Notes: generated by a model not told the origin, from the sequence alone. A DNA stretch of 21,074 nt from JAVBJV01 sp031546815 (GCA_031546815.1 JAVBJV010000053.1:1-21074); one strand, 5' to 3'. Counted from the first letter of the stretch, positions 7,817-15,420 are shown. Made by a program: numbers and translations.

Positions 7817-9155
7817 TCCGGCTTTGGGCCTCTTCCACCTCGTAAAACCCTCGGGCCGAGAACGCTGCAACCCACGAGAAGAACGACAATGCCGTAGTGG
7901 CGATCATCGTATTGTCGGTGATTGAAAGCAGTGCAAACAGCAGGAACGCAATGCGGAACAGGGTTTTTTCGGTCCGCTGCAACTGTCGCGACAGCATGGT
8001 GCACCACAGGATCATGATGCCGACCATCAGCGTCACCCCCAGCAATCCACCTTCGACCGACAGGCGCAGATATTCGTTATGCGCCGCCGTAGTGCCGAGC
8101 AGCTTGGCCACGGAATCGGACAGATCCACCACGAACGTCCCTGCCCCGACCCCATACCCGAACCAGGGGGACTGTTCGATGGCACTGACGAACAGCGGCC
8201 ACATCAGATCGCGCCCGGATGTCTGGTCGATGCTGTTCACATCCAGCGCCCGCAAGGCCCCGGACAGAACGGTGACCCCAGCCACGCTGACCACCCCCAT
8301 CAGCGTGGCGAGCACCATCTGAAATTTTTCCTTCAGGCCAAAGTGGCGCGTGCGGGTGAACATCAGGGCGCCTGCCCCGAACAGCACGGCATAGGCCGTG
8401 GGTGCCCGCGCCCCGGTGGCCAGCATGATGGCGGTCGCCACCGCCGTGGTCCAGGTGTAACGGGCGCGGCCGGTGCGCAGGAATTCCAGCACACTCGCAA
8501 CGACCGACCACAGGGCAAAATGCGCCAGCTGCGGCGCGCTTTTCAGTCCCTGCAAGCGTCCGCTGGGGTCCAGCACGCTGTGCATGCCGATGACATCCAG
8601 CGCCAGCCCGCCCACCATATTGAGGATCGGCATCAGGATGACCATCCAGATGATCGTATCGTAGAGGCGCGGCGGCATGCGCACGAAGGCCAGCAGAAAC
8701 GGGCTGCATCCCCCGATCAGCGATCGCAGGCTTTCCCCCACCGTCATCCCCAGCCCCAGCCCACGCGCGATGCCGATGGCAAAGATCCCCGTATAGGGAA
8801 GCGTCGGGTTGCTCAGATGAAAGCGCACCCCATGCCGCAGGATCAGCAGCACGGCCAGCAGGATAACCAGCATTTTCTGCACGCCGACCAGATCGGTCTG
8901 GATGCCGAAGCTGCTGTTTACCCATCCATCAGGGGTAAGCGAGATCACTGCCAAAACTGCAACCGCCGCTAACGCTGGCCAGAACAGCGCCGCGAGCACT
9001 GCCGCCTGCAGCAACAACAGGATCGGGAAAAACAAATAATTGCCAGGATACGCCAATGAAACGACAATCCCCATCCCGATCTGAATTCCCAGAACGGCAA
9101 GAAGAAGCGGCATGGCCGTCTGCGGGTGGGAAGCTAACCGTAAAACCAAGGACAT
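7809..9155 (-). CDS. O-antigen ligase/polymerase-like (Wzy_C) membrane protein
   Basis: Integral membrane protein of 448 aa with about ten to twelve hydrophobic segments, matching the WaaL/Wzy superfamily that ligates or polymerises surface polysaccharide at the periplasmic face. The large periplasmic loop region contains WFGYGVGAGTF followed by AAHNEYLRL; the histidine (about 359) matches the conserved HN-x-YL of ligases. An arginine in TGARAP (about 250) is another typical position. I take the ATG at 9155; a TTG at 9173 would add six residues, and neither has a clear SD. It heads an operon with the opgC-like gene. Sequence does not separate ligase from polymerase or exopolysaccharide roles. 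Confidence 0.82.
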   Translation of the reverse strand: MSLVLRLASHPQTAMPLLLAVLGIQIGMGIVVSLAYPGNYLFFPILLLLQAAVLAALFWPALAAVAVLAVISLTPDGWVNSSFGIQTDLVGVQKMLVILLAVLLILRHGVRFHLSNPTLPYTGIFAIGIARGLGLGMTVGESLRSLIGGCSPFLLAFVRMPPRLYDTIIWMVILMPILNMVGGLALDVIGMHSVLDPSGRLQGLKSAPQLAHFALWSVVASVLEFLRTGRARYTWTTAVATAIMLATGARAPTAYAVLFGAGALMFTRTRHFGLKEKFQMVLATLMGVVSVAGVTVLSGALRALDVNSIDQTSGRDLMWPLFVSAIEQSPWFGYGVGAGTFVVDLSDSVAKLLGTTAAHNEYLRLSVEGGLLGVTLMVGIMILWCTMLSRQLQRTEKTLFRIAFLLFALLSITDNTMIATTALSFFSWVAAFSARGFYEVEEAQSRNA

Positions 9156-9207
9156 TTCGGTATAATTGTACAAATCGAAATAGAAATGATAGCCAAAACT
9201 TTGATAT

Positions 9208-9236
9208 ATTGTATATTCTAATTATGAATATTACAA
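9208..9236 (-). promoter_or_regulatory. Predicted promoter of the ligase/opgC operon
   Basis: On the minus strand TTGTAA (9236-9231) and TACAAT (9213-9208) are separated by exactly 17 bp, scoring four of six and five of six against the sigma-70 consensus. Transcription would start near 9200, giving a leader of about 45 nt before the ATG at 9155. The surrounding 9174-9300 is strikingly AT-rich. Confidence 0.6.
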
Positions 9237-9356
9237 GTTGATATGAAAAAACATCGACTCAATGTCTAGTTGAATCTTTACTTAATACTATAAAAAAGTT
9301 TGCCCCTGCTTGGGGGAATAGCGATTATTTTGAAAAGAGATAGGGCAGACAGCTGA

Positions 9357-10124
9357 ATGACATATGGACATGGGATGCAAATCAACAAGAAACAGGCTCC
9401 GGCCGACGTTTCGCAACCATTTGTCCCCGCAGGCCTGGAAGCACGCCTTGTTCCTGTACAACCACGGACAATGGTCGAACAGGCTGCCGAGGCCATCGTC
9501 AACGCGGCCGCACGCGGCGTGTTTCTGCCCGGTGACCGCCTGATCGAGGCAGAGATCGCACGCGACCTGAATATCAGTCGCGTGCCTGTGCGCGAAGCGC
9601 TGCGGCTGCTGGAAAGCCAGGGGATCGTGATCAACACGCCCTACAAGGGAATGCGACTGCTCGACATGACGAACGAGCGGCTGCAAGCTCTGCTGAAGGT
9701 GCGCCGCGCGCTGGATCTGATGGCGGCGGGCGATGCGATCCTGCGGGCGACCGATTCGTCGCACTGGTCGGGGTTGCGCAGCATCATGGCGCAGATGCGT
9801 ATACAGGGCACGGTACCGCACCACTATCGCCTGTGCCTGCTGGACCTGATGTTCTACGCCGAACTGATGCGTCTGTCGGGTAACCCGGTTCTGGTCGGCC
9901 TGTGGCAGTCCCTGTCCCGCCAGGTACAGGTGATGCATGCCGCCACATGGAACGCATGGACCCCGGACAACATGATCTCCCACACCGAGAAAGTTCTGGA
10001 GGCCCTGGAAAACAAGGACCTGCAGGCGATGGAACAGGCATATGACAATTATGCCAACCAACTGTCGGGATACGACGTGGAGGCCGCACTGGCGCGGCAG
10101 CGTGCAGAAAATAACGCGGGCTGA
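9357..10124 (+). CDS. GntR-family transcriptional regulator, FadR/FCD subfamily
   Basis: DNA-binding regulator of 255 aa. The winged helix-turn-helix spans about residues 37-100, with GDRLIEAEIARDLNISRVPV and REALRLLESQG being the diagnostic GntR stretch. The C-terminal half is an all-helical FCD ligand-binding domain, including HTEKVLEALENKD (about 208-220), which supplies a metal-binding histidine in this family. Such proteins usually repress a neighbouring catabolic gene and release DNA when they bind a carboxylate metabolite. The 62-bp gap to the next gene and the shared strand suggest it controls the Ntn-hydrolase downstream. The start at 9357 has AGGG upstream; an in-frame ATG at 9375 is an alternative. 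Confidence 0.9.
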   Translation: MTYGHGMQINKKQAPADVSQPFVPAGLEARLVPVQPRTMVEQAAEAIVNAAARGVFLPGDRLIEAEIARDLNISRVPVREALRLLESQGIVINTPYKGMRLLDMTNERLQALLKVRRALDLMAAGDAILRATDSSHWSGLRSIMAQMRIQGTVPHHYRLCLLDLMFYAELMRLSGNPVLVGLWQSLSRQVQVMHAATWNAWTPDNMISHTEKVLEALENKDLQAMEQAYDNYANQLSGYDVEAALARQRAENNAG

Positions 10125-10154
10125 CTTGCCCTGACGTAAAAGGCGGATAACCAT

Positions 10155-10181
10155 CGACGGTAAATAAAACAGGAACCGTCG
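10155..10181. promoter_or_regulatory. Inverted repeat between regulator and Ntn-hydrolase gene
   Basis: CGACGGT (10155-10161) is a perfect inverted repeat of ACCGTCG (10175-10181) with a 13-nt A-rich spacer. The spacer holds the likely SD (AGGA, 10171-10174) of the gene starting at 10186. It could be an operator for the adjacent regulator or an mRNA hairpin presenting the SD in its loop. Confidence 0.4.
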
Positions 10182-10185
10182 GACC

Positions 10186-11757
10186 ATGGATTATCTACCT
10201 CCGGAACAGACTTCACAGCATTGGATGGTCGCCAAGCCCGCAGCAACGGGGCGTGGCGGCATCGTGGCATCGCAGTCACGTGCTGCAGCCGAAGTCGGTG
10301 TGGCCGTCCTGAATGCCGGTGGAAATGCAATCGACGCCGCCGTCGCAGCGGCCTTTGCATTGGCCACAGTTGAACCGTGGAATTCCGGTCTGGGGGGAAT
10401 CGGATTCGCACTGGTGCATCGCGCCGGGCAACCACGGGCAGATGTCGTGGATTTCGGCCCCATGGCCCCGCGCCATCTGGATGCCTCGTCCTTCAAAATG
10501 ACAGGACGGATGAAACAGGACCTGTTCGCCTGGCCCGAAGTCGAGGGCGATGCAAACATCCATGGTCCGCTCTCGTTCGCGATTCCCGCAGCTGTCGCCG
10601 GTTATGCAAAAATGCATGAAACCTGGGGCAAGCTGCCGGTTGCCGACGTGCTGACCCCGGCCGTCGCGCTGGCCAAACGCGGGTTGCCGCAGGACTGGTT
10701 CACGCTGCTGAAGGTCTCGGCATCGGCGGCCATTCTGCGCAACTACCCGGAAAGCGCGCGCATCTATCTGCCCAACAACCTGCCCCCCATCCCGCCCTAT
10801 CAGGGCAAGCCCGGCTTCTTCCAGCTGGGGCAACTGCCGAAAACCCTCGAACGCCTGCAGCACGCTGGCCTGCGGGACTTCTACGAGGGCGAGATCGCCG
10901 CCTCGATCATTGCCGACACCAAGGCCATGGGCGGCGTGCTCTGTGCCGAGGACCTGCGCGACTGCACCGCCCGCATCCAGCCCGCCATGCAGATCGACTG
11001 GCGCGGCCGTACGCTGGAGCTGGCCGGCGGCCTGACCGCCGCCCCCACCATGGCCCGCGTGGTGGAGCAGATGCGCGCCATCACCCCTGGCAAGGCCCCC
11101 GACGCCGCCTGGTTCAGCGCCCTGGCCCGCGCCATGCGCACCGCCTATGCCGAACGCCTGTCCGGCCTGGGCGACACCGAACCCAAGACCGGCGAGACCT
11201 GCACCACCCATCTGACCGTCTGCGACGGCGAGGGCACCATGGTGGCCATCACCACCACGCTGCTGTCCTCGATGGGCAGTCGCGTCGTGCTGCCCGAATC
11301 GGGCGTGCTGATGAACAACGGCGTGATGTGGTTCGACCCCCGTCCCGATCAGCCGAACTCGATCGCGCCGGGCAAGCGGCCGCTGACCAATATGTGCCCC
11401 GTTATCATGCTGGATAATGGACGCCCCTGGATTGCCGCCGGGTCGTCCGGCGGGCGGCGCATTCTGGCCAGTGTGTATCAGACGCTGGCCTTCGCCGCCG
11501 ATTTCAACATGAACATCACCGACATCGCGCAGCACCCCCGCATCGACGTCTCGGGCCCCGACAGCGTGACCGCAGACCGCCGCCTCAGCCCCGACATCCT
11601 GGCCGCTCTGGCCAAGGACAACCCGCTGGAGCAGGTCGAGCACATGGTGCTGCCAGTGAACTTCGCCTGCCCCAACATCATCATGCAAAACACCGACGGC
11701 ACACGCAGCGGCATCACCGACGCAATGTCGCCATGGAGCGCGGCACTCGCGCAGTAA
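10186..11757 (+). CDS. Gamma-glutamyltransferase-family Ntn-hydrolase without signal peptide
   Basis: Member of the gamma-glutamyltranspeptidase family, 523 aa, close to family length. These proenzymes cleave themselves to free an N-terminal threonine. Here the site is CTTHLTVCDGEGTMVA, with T340 as predicted nucleophile, followed by the small-subunit motifs LLSSMGSRV and PGKRPLTNMCP and the oxyanion-region GSSGGRR. The N-terminal half has GGIVASQSRAAAEVG and GLGGIGFALVHR, also typical. There is no signal peptide, unlike periplasmic glutathione-degrading GGT, so it is probably cytoplasmic. Cytoplasmic relatives include oxamate amidohydrolase (HpxW) and other amide hydrolases. With a GntR regulator directly upstream, a catabolic amidase role is plausible. 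Substrate is unassigned. Confidence 0.85.
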   Translation: MDYLPPEQTSQHWMVAKPAATGRGGIVASQSRAAAEVGVAVLNAGGNAIDAAVAAAFALATVEPWNSGLGGIGFALVHRAGQPRADVVDFGPMAPRHLDASSFKMTGRMKQDLFAWPEVEGDANIHGPLSFAIPAAVAGYAKMHETWGKLPVADVLTPAVALAKRGLPQDWFTLLKVSASAAILRNYPESARIYLPNNLPPIPPYQGKPGFFQLGQLPKTLERLQHAGLRDFYEGEIAASIIADTKAMGGVLCAEDLRDCTARIQPAMQIDWRGRTLELAGGLTAAPTMARVVEQMRAITPGKAPDAAWFSALARAMRTAYAERLSGLGDTEPKTGETCTTHLTVCDGEGTMVAITTTLLSSMGSRVVLPESGVLMNNGVMWFDPRPDQPNSIAPGKRPLTNMCPVIMLDNGRPWIAAGSSGGRRILASVYQTLAFAADFNMNITDIAQHPRIDVSGPDSVTADRRLSPDILAALAKDNPLEQVEHMVLPVNFACPNIIMQNTDGTRSGITDAMSPWSAALAQ

Positions 11758-11765
11758 GACAGCAT

Positions 11766-11946
11766 GGGGACGCTGTCCCCAACCCCCTGCCGGGGAGCGG
11801 CCCGCTCCCCGGAGCCCGTGGTTACCTTTGTAAATTCGTATATGAAACCGGGGGCTTTAGGCCCCCTTTTTCATATCCGAACTCTCTTAAGTATCCGCAG
11901 GTCCAGGAGGCCGCAGCCTCCTGGCGGGTGCAGGGCAGCGCCCTGC
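11766..11946. repeat. Cluster of five stem-loops between convergent genes
   Basis: Five successive hairpins fill the spacer: 11766-11780 (GGGGAC/GTCCCC), 11790-11812 (an almost perfect palindrome with 11-base arms), the terminator at 11840-11876, 11903-11924 (CCAGGAGGC/GCCTCCTGG) and 11930-11946 (GCAGGGC/GCCCTGC). The style resembles intergenic stem-loop modules I recall from acetic acid bacteria. A copy-number check in the genome would decide whether it is a repeat family. Confidence 0.55.
11840..11876. terminator. Bidirectional intrinsic terminator
   Basis: An outer stem TATGAAA/TTTCATA and inner stem GGGGGC/GCCCCC enclose a short loop, with a run of T after the inner stem on the plus strand and TTTCATA on the other side on the minus strand. 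It lies between the convergent Ntn-hydrolase and pyrophosphatase genes and can end both transcripts. Confidence 0.8.
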
Positions 11947-11953
11947 GTCTCCC

Positions 11954-12475
11954 TTACGCGACGGCTGCCACGCCCTTGCGGATCAGGGCTTCGGCTTCGC
12001 TGCGTGTGCCCCAGCCCTGGACCTTCACCCACTTGCCGGGTTCCAGATCCTTGTAGGTATTGAAGAAGTGTTCGATGGCACCGCGGGTGATCATCGGCAG
12101 GGCCGAGCATTCTTCCACGCCGGTGAACTGCGGATGCACCTTGTCATGCGGCACGCAGATGATCTTTTCGTCCACGCCGGCTTCATCTTCCATCAGCAGC
12201 ACGCCGATCGGGCGGGCGCGCACCACGCAACCGGGCACCACCGATGCGGGCAGCAGCACCAGCGCATCGACCGGATCGCCGTCCGACGACAGCGTGTTCG
12301 GGATGAAGCCGTATGCGGCGGGATAGGCCATCGGCGTGAACAGGAACCGGTCCACCACGACTGCACCCGATTCCTTGTCGAGTTCGTATTTCACCTGCGA
12401 CCCCTGCGGGATCTCGATGACGACGTTGATGTCGTGCGGTGCGTCTTTGCCGGCGGGGATTTTGCTCAGGTCCAT
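11954..12475 (-). CDS. ppa: Inorganic pyrophosphatase, family I
   Basis: Soluble cytoplasmic enzyme that hydrolyses pyrophosphate to two phosphates and so pulls biosynthetic reactions forward; 173 aa, usual for bacterial family I. The metal-binding signature DGDPVD falls at D65, D67 and D70, the same numbering as the E. coli enzyme. K29, E31, D97, D102 and K104 also line up, so the active site appears complete. The ATG at 12475 gives the expected N-terminus; its SD is weak. The upstream region contains a 34-nt hairpin (12531-12564). Transcription is convergent with the Ntn-hydrolase gene, separated by the terminator block. Confidence 0.97.
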   Translation of the reverse strand: MDLSKIPAGKDAPHDINVVIEIPQGSQVKYELDKESGAVVVDRFLFTPMAYPAAYGFIPNTLSSDGDPVDALVLLPASVVPGCVVRARPIGVLLMEDEAGVDEKIICVPHDKVHPQFTGVEECSALPMITRGAIEHFFNTYKDLEPGKWVKVQGWGTRSEAEALIRKGVAAVA

Positions 12476-12530
12476 GGGGATTGGGTCCAGAAAACTGCGT
12501 TAATATGCCCATGCAATACCCTCGGTCCGC

Positions 12531-12564
12531 GTTGCCTGCAACCGGGAGGCTTGCAGACGGCAAC
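12531..12564. other. Hairpin upstream of ppa
   Basis: GTTGCC-TGCAA (12531-12541) pairs with TTGCA (12551-12555) and GGCAAC (12559-12564), leaving a 3-nt bulge and a 9-nt loop. It sits between ppa (minus) and the tRNA-CAT gene (plus) and may belong to the ppa leader. No known element is recognised. Confidence 0.35.
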
Positions 12565-12590
12565 GGTTATCTGTTTTATGCAGCTCCCGC

Positions 12591-12664
12591 GCGCCTGTAG
12601 CTCAGTTGGTTAGAGCGGACCGCTCATAACGGTTTGGTCGCAGGTTCGAGTCCTGCCGGGCGCA
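12591..12664 (+). tRNA. tRNA with CAT anticodon (Ile2 or elongator Met)
   Basis: Seventy-four nucleotides fold as a class I tRNA. The acceptor GCGCCTG pairs with CGGGCGC (one G-U), the discriminator is A, and the D-arm is GCTC/GAGC. The anticodon stem GACCG/CGGTT encloses loop CTCATAA with anticodon CAT. The T-arm is GCAGG-TTCGAGT-CCTGC. The paired first base excludes initiator Met. The TTTGGTCGC junction resembles lysidine-modified tRNA-Ile2, but elongator Met is not excluded. No CCA is encoded (TGG follows), unlike the two serine tRNAs here. Confidence 0.93.
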
Positions 12665-12699
12665 TGGGGATTTTTCCGACATACACAGCCGCCGTCTGA

Positions 12700-12717
12700 C
12701 CGCGCAGTTCTGCGCGG
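12700..12717. terminator. Hairpin between convergent tRNA genes
   Basis: CCGCGCAG (12700-12707) and CTGCGCGG (12710-12717) form a compact GC hairpin between two tRNA genes that face each other. No T-run follows on the plus strand. It may separate the two transcripts. Confidence 0.35.
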
Positions 12718-12752
12718 GTGCAGGTCTGATGGGAATATGAATAAGAAAAGAC

Positions 12753-12845
12753 TGGCGGAGGGGATGGGATTCGAACCCACGATACGCCTTGACAGCGTAT
12801 AACGGTTTAGCAAACCGCCGCCTTCAGCCACTCGGCCACCCCTCC
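12753..12845 (-). tRNA. tRNA-Ser(GCT)
   Basis: Class II tRNA on the minus strand. The acceptor GGAGGGG pairs with CCCCTCC, the discriminator is G and the CCA is encoded at 12755-12753. The anticodon loop TTGCTAA gives anticodon GCT, reading AGC and AGU. A long variable arm (TACGC/GCGTA) is present and the T-arm GTGGG-TTCGAAT-CCCAT is nearly perfect. Confidence 0.97.
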
Positions 12846-12966
12846 GCCGGGAGGAACCATGTGCGGAAAACCGCACCACGGCGTTTGCAGAGGGCGCTTG
12901 TAGGGGCACCAACCGCTTACGTCAACGAAGCTGATGCCCGATTTTGCAGAATTTTGCAGAACTCGC

Positions 12967-13575
12967 TTAACTTGGGCGGATTTCCATGGTCAGCCCCTTC
13001 AGAACGCCAGGCCGTGCCTCGCACCGTTCCAGCCAGATACGAATCGCGGGCCACTTATCCGCATGTTCCGGTTCGGCCAGTTCGCGGCGCACATGGGGCA
13101 GCATGGCGATATCGGCGATGCTGAACTCGTCCGACAGATATTTGCGGGTCGCCAGTGTGGCATCCAGCACGCTCAGGCAGCGTTGCGCTTCCGTCTGGAA
13201 GTAGTCGATCTCGGTTGCCGATACGTCCTGCCCGCCATGCTTCATGAACCAGTAACTGGTCAGCGCCGGTCCGCAGTTCGATGCCTGCCAGAACAGCCAT
13301 TCCATCACCCGCAGGTACGCAGATCCGATGCCCAGATACCGGCCCGTCGTCGTCGCCAGATGATACAGGATAGCGTTGCTTTCGGTCAGCACGCCGACAT
13401 TCGGATCTTCCAGAACCGGCACCTTGCCCAGCGGATTGAGCTTCAGAAAGGACGGGTCGAACTGCGCCCGGCGTTCCAGATCGACCGGCCGCACTTCATA
13501 CGCGAGACCAAGTTCTTCCAGCAGCATCAGTGGCTTTCTGCCGTCGGTTTCACCCCATGTGTGCAAGATCAGCAT
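12967..13575 (-). CDS. Glutathione S-transferase family protein
   Basis: Cytosolic GST-fold protein of 202 aa. The N-terminal thioredoxin-like domain (about residues 1-78) has LEELGLAYEVRPVDL, NPLGKVPVLEDP with the cis-proline, and LTESNAILYHLA, whose TES turn binds the gamma-glutamyl part of glutathione. The C-terminal helical domain contains FSIADIAMLPHV, the conserved N-capping box. The overall look is closest to the bacterial YfcG/YghU or Nu-like groups, which act as glutathione-dependent disulfide reductases. I chose the ATG at 13575; a TTG at 13596 would add seven unlikely residues. It appears to be a single-gene unit, divergent from the Na/Pi transporter gene. Confidence 0.9.
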   Translation of the reverse strand: MLILHTWGETDGRKPLMLLEELGLAYEVRPVDLERRAQFDPSFLKLNPLGKVPVLEDPNVGVLTESNAILYHLATTTGRYLGIGSAYLRVMEWLFWQASNCGPALTSYWFMKHGGQDVSATEIDYFQTEAQRCLSVLDATLATRKYLSDEFSIADIAMLPHVRRELAEPEHADKWPAIRIWLERCEARPGVLKGLTMEIRPS

Positions 13576-13776
13576 CCAGCGCCTACCCCAGTTCAATTAT
13601 GTGCGACTGCACAACTCTACCGGACCAACCCGGCTGCGTCACCCATTGCCGAACGTCAGCAGGTGATTGCGACACCAACGTTGCACTTTTGCCTGTATTG
13701 TTGTTTGACTGCGCCAAGCGTTCTGGACCGGAACACTTCAGGTTTTGGCTCAGTTACCCAGGAATAACGCGCAATC

Positions 13777-15420
13777 ATGACTGCTACACAGGTTCTTCTT
13801 AATCTTGCAGGCGAAGTCGCTCTGCTGCTGTGGGGCATTCATATGGTGCAGAGCGGCATCATGCGTGCCTTTGGCACCGGCCTGCGCGGGTGGATGGGCA
13901 AGCGCCTGTCCAGCCGGATCACGGCGTTTCTGGCCGGGATAGGCGTCACCGCCGCCATCCAGAGCAGCACCGCCACCGCCATGATGGTCACATCGTTCAC
14001 CGCATCCGGTGCGGTGATGCTGGCGCCCGCGCTGGCGGTGATGCTGGGGGCCAATGTCGGCACCGCGCTGATCGTGCAGCTGCTGTCGTTCGACATCACC
14101 ATGGTGTTCCCGGTGCTGATCGTGCTGGGCGTCATGCTGTTCCGTCGCGGCCAGCGCACACGTCTGCGCGATATCGGGCGGGCGTTTATCGGGTTGGGGT
14201 TGATGTTGTTGTCGCTGCATCTGCTGACCATCACGATGGAGCCGGTCGAAACCCTGCCCGCGCTGAAGGATCTTCTGCACGCCGTATCGGCCGATCCGTT
14301 GATCAACCTGCTGGTTGCGGCTGTGCTGACTTGGGTCTCACACTCATCGGTCGCCGCGATGCTGTTCATCATGTCGCTGGCATCGGCTGGCGCCATTGGG
14401 CCGGAAGCGGCGCTGGCCATGGTGCTGGGGGCCAATCTGGGCAGCGCGATCAACCCGATTCTGGAAAGCGGCAGTGCGGGATCCAACACTGCGCGGCTGC
14501 GCGTGCCGCTGGTCAATCTGGTCAACCGGCTGATCGGGATTGCCGTGGCATTGCCGCTGCTGGGGTTTGCCGCCCAGACGCTGGGACTGGGCGGGGCGCA
14601 ACTGGCGGCGGGCTTCCACCTGCTGTTCAATCTGGTGCTGTCGTTCCTATTCCTGCCGCTGCTGCACCCGATCTCGCGTCTGGCTGAACGTCTGCTGCCC
14701 GAACGCCGCAACATGGCCGACCCTGGCACCCCGCTGTATCTGGACGAAACCACGCCCGTTGTGCCTCCCATCGCGCTGGCCAATGCCGCGCGCGAAGTGC
14801 TGCGGATGACCGATGTGGTCGAGGACATGCTGCGCGGTTCGGAAGCCGCCTTCCGCCACACCGACCGCAACCGGGTGGACGCCATCCGCCAGATGGACGA
14901 TGTGCTCGACAAACTGCACGCCGCCGTGCACCGCTATCTGGCCGGTATCGGGCACGAGGGCATGCCCAGCAGCGATCTGCACCGCATGTCCGAGATTATG
15001 CGCTTCGCCATCAACCTGGAACATATCGGCGATATTCTGGACAAGAACCTGATGGAGCTGGCGCAGAAGCGCATCCGTTTCCAGATCGCCCTGCCCGCAC
15101 AGGAAATGGACGAGATCACCACCCTGCACGATCGCCTGCTCTCGCATCTGCGGCTGTCGGTTGCGGTGTTCATGTCAGCGGACATCGCCTCGGCCCGGCA
15201 ACTGGTGGCCGAGAAGGAACAGTTCCGCGACGTCGAGGCCGAGATCACCGAACGCTATATGCAGCGCATCCGCGAGGGCGATACGGCCTGCGTCGAACGC
15301 AGCATTCTGGAGCTGGACATCGTGCGCGACCTGAAGCGGATCGACGCGCATATCGCCGCCACAGCGTATCCCCTACTGGAACAGAGCGGCGATCTGCGCA
15401 CCACGCGCCTGGCGTCCTGA
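13777..15420 (+). CDS. Na/Pi cotransporter family protein with C-terminal PhoU-like domain
   Basis: Membrane protein of 547 aa joining a Na/Pi cotransporter II-like domain (about residues 1-310, eight or so hydrophobic segments) to a PhoU-like helical domain (about 345-540). The first internal repeat has the hallmark QSSTATAMM (62-70), followed by MLGANVGTALIV. The inverted second repeat has SHSSVAAML (188-196), then MVLGANLGSAINP. Family members move phosphate with sodium, and the PhoU part probably links transport to phosphate status. A possible SD (AGGA, about 13 bases upstream of the ATG) is rather distant. No convincing Pho box was seen in the 200-bp upstream spacer. Phosphate as substrate is inferred from the family. 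Confidence 0.9.
   Translation: MTATQVLLNLAGEVALLLWGIHMVQSGIMRAFGTGLRGWMGKRLSSRITAFLAGIGVTAAIQSSTATAMMVTSFTASGAVMLAPALAVMLGANVGTALIVQLLSFDITMVFPVLIVLGVMLFRRGQRTRLRDIGRAFIGLGLMLLSLHLLTITMEPVETLPALKDLLHAVSADPLINLLVAAVLTWVSHSSVAAMLFIMSLASAGAIGPEAALAMVLGANLGSAINPILESGSAGSNTARLRVPLVNLVNRLIGIAVALPLLGFAAQTLGLGGAQLAAGFHLLFNLVLSFLFLPLLHPISRLAERLLPERRNMADPGTPLYLDETTPVVPPIALANAAREVLRMTDVVEDMLRGSEAAFRHTDRNRVDAIRQMDDVLDKLHAAVHRYLAGIGHEGMPSSDLHRMSEIMRFAINLEHIGDILDKNLMELAQKRIRFQIALPAQEMDEITTLHDRLLSHLRLSVAVFMSADIASARQLVAEKEQFRDVEAEITERYMQRIREGDTACVERSILELDIVRDLKRIDAHIAATAYPLLEQSGDLRTTRLAS

Noticed and set aside
7817..7870. Longer N-terminus for the OpgC-type protein
   Set aside because: The extra 18 residues are charged, unlike the family, and would lie inside the ligase gene; the ATG at 7816 gives a normal coupled overlap.
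10276..11688. A 470-aa minus-strand open frame opposite the Ntn-hydrolase
   Set aside because: Glycine- and histidine-rich shadow of a clearly conserved gene; no recognisable domain.
13576..13776. Pho box upstream of the Na/Pi transporter gene
   Set aside because: Only a loose CTGTATTG-like stretch is present near 13690, without the paired 7-bp repeats of a PhoB site.
13839..14912. A 357-aa minus-strand frame opposite the Na/Pi transporter gene
   Set aside because: Serine- and arginine-rich low-complexity translation of an antisense strand; the plus frame has family motifs throughout.
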